Shown here: piece after piece, positions 7,948-8,288 of the stretch
Position numbering within the stretch: the stretch's first letter is position 1
Layout: each line of letters opens with the position of its first letter
Assembly (NCBI GenBank): GCA_947503365.1
Contig: CANNDT010000146.1
Location: 1 to 8,288 of the forward strand
Direction: 5' to 3'
DNA length: 8,288 bases
Source of the DNA: CANNDT01 sp945876205
GTDB taxonomy: Bacteria; Acidobacteriota; Vicinamibacteria; Vicinamibacterales; UBA2999
The notes under the pieces: model-generated
Told to the model about the DNA's origin: nothing
Databases searched by the model: none
Seen by the model: only the letters and a program-made list of their open reading frames with translations
Made by a program: the position numbers and the translations under genes

Positions 7948-7953
7948 TATAGT
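7948..7953 (+). promoter_or_regulatory. Possible -10 box upstream of the poly-C tract
   Basis: TATAGT (five of six to consensus) lies 38 bases after the pcs stop, with TTGCCG at 7928-7933 as a poor -35 at a short 14-base spacing. If used, transcription would start near 7960 and the 18-C run would fall in the leader of the LolA-like gene. The evidence is weak. Confidence 0.3.
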
Positions 7954-8014
7954 TTTCACCGGTTGAGTTGAGATGCGTCGGCCGAATACCACGTTGATGT
8001 TTACTGAACATTCG

Positions 8015-8032
8015 CCCCCCCCCCCCCCCCCC
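8015..8032. repeat. Homopolymer of 18 C
   Basis: Eighteen consecutive C occupy the middle of the 184-bp gap between pcs and the LolA-like gene, ending 62 bases before its GTG. It is far longer than any other single-base run in the window. It may be a slippage-prone tract or an assembly or sequencing artefact. A 20-codon open frame from ATG 7973 ends with six CCC codons and TGA 8033-8035 directly after the run; it has no coding character I trust. Confidence 0.9.
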
Positions 8033-8082
8033 TGACGGCAGCGATCGCGACCATCACACGTCATCCGGAGGGCGGCAAGGCA

Positions 8083-8088
8083 TAAGAT
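8083..8088 (+). promoter_or_regulatory. Possible -10 box for the LolA-like gene
   Basis: TAAGAT (four of six, with the key TA...AT kept) ends six bases before the GTG at 8095, overlapping the in-frame TAA that bounds the gene. The spacing resembles that at def and thyX and would give a leaderless mRNA. GGAGGG at 8067-8072 is too far from the GTG to serve as its ribosome site. Confidence 0.3.
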
Positions 8089-8094
8089 CGGGTT

Positions 8095-8288
8095 GTGGCC
8101 GTCGTTCACGTCCTCCTGGCCGCTCTCCTGTTCCTTCTTCTGGGGTCAGACCCCATCGGACAAGCGGATCGGGGTCTGACCCCAGACGCGGTCGCGCGAC
8201 GGTTGCAGGAGCGCGATCTCGGCCGCGACTCGCGCGCCGACATGCGCATGCGCATCTACGATCGCCAGGGCCGCGTCCGCGAGCGCAC
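8095..8288 (+). CDS. Exported LolA-like (outer-membrane lipoprotein-sorting type) protein, 5' part only
   Basis: The reading frame starts at GTG 8095, twelve bases after an in-frame TAA, and runs off the right edge with 64 codons visible. It begins with a hydrophobic signal sequence (VVHVLLAALLFLLLG, residues 3-17) lacking the usual Lys/Arg, with a plausible cleavage after GQA at about residue 24. The mature start (LTPDAVARRLQERD) and then RADMRMRIYDRQGRVRER match the opening of LolA-like proteins often annotated as outer membrane lipoprotein-sorting proteins, in which 'M-x-M' strands and a 'D-R-x-G-R-x-R-x-R' turn are typical. The family call comes from this short stretch, so it is moderate. 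Codons from 8140 to 8187, which encode the end of the signal peptide and the first mature residues, lie in an inverted repeat. Expression may be affected by the poly-C tract upstream. Confidence 0.6.
   Translation, partial: MAVVHVLLAALLFLLLGSDPIGQADRGLTPDAVARRLQERDLGRDSRADMRMRIYDRQGRVRER
8139..8186. repeat. 16-bp perfect inverted repeat, REP-doublet-like, inside a coding region
   Basis: Arms at 8139-8154 and 8171-8186 are perfect reverse complements over 16 bp, separated by 16 bases. Each arm is itself nearly self-complementary (GGGGTC-A-GACCCC; GGGGTC-T-GACCCC). The whole is 48 bp, exactly 16 codons, so it keeps the frame of the exported protein. This matches the layout of REP doublets (REPINs) mobilised by REP-associated tyrosine transposases; GGGGTCAGACCCC cores are familiar to me from dispersed repeats in several bacterial groups, from memory only. 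No transposase gene is in the window. Confidence 0.75.

Noticed and set aside
7648..8109. Open frame on the - strand through the poly-C tract, with a run of six glycines.
   Set aside because: It starts in the LolA-like gene, crosses the gap and runs antisense to pcs. The glycine run is only the homopolymer, and no family is recognised.

Overview
The window reads as an ordinary stretch of chromosome from a high-GC Gram-negative bacterium. It has tightly packed genes with overlapping starts and stops, strong G/C third positions, and GTG or TTG starts on five of the nine genes. A hopanoid-pathway gene, an unusually long two-lobed ThyX, a phosphatidylcholine synthase and a LolA-like exported protein together suggest Acidobacteriota (perhaps Vicinamibacteria). 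That placement is an inference from gene types, not a phylogenetic result.

Layout from left to right. Positions 28-3675 hold a head-to-tail run on the + strand: hpnE (hydroxysqualene dehydroxylase), thiI (tRNA 4-thiouridine synthase, short form without rhodanese) and a class I fructose-bisphosphate aldolase of the FbaB type, each overlapping the next. It converges on, and overlaps by 14 bp, a zinc-ribbon NUDIX hydrolase on the - strand (3662-4180). From a 44-bp divergent gap begins def (peptide deformylase) followed by an SDR oxidoreductase that overlaps the def stop codon. After a 158-bp gap comes a second pair, a 511-residue ThyX-like protein and pcs (phosphatidylcholine synthase). A 184-bp gap containing an 18-C homopolymer leads to a truncated gene for an exported LolA-like protein that runs off the right edge.

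The genes are mostly housekeeping: membrane lipid chemistry (hpnE, pcs), tRNA thiolation, central carbon metabolism, N-terminal protein processing, dTMP synthesis and nucleotide clean-up. I see no phage, plasmid, CRISPR or defence genes, and no rRNA or tRNA. No new multi-gene system is evident.

The points most worth a second look are: the long ThyX, in which the two lobes seem to share out the flavin motif and a Cys/His cluster is added at the C-terminus; a REP-doublet-like inverted repeat lying in frame inside the signal peptide of the last gene; the 18-C run upstream of that gene; exact TATAAT boxes so close to the def and thyX starts that their transcripts should be leaderless; and a nested palindrome that encodes an extra C-terminal tail on ThiI.
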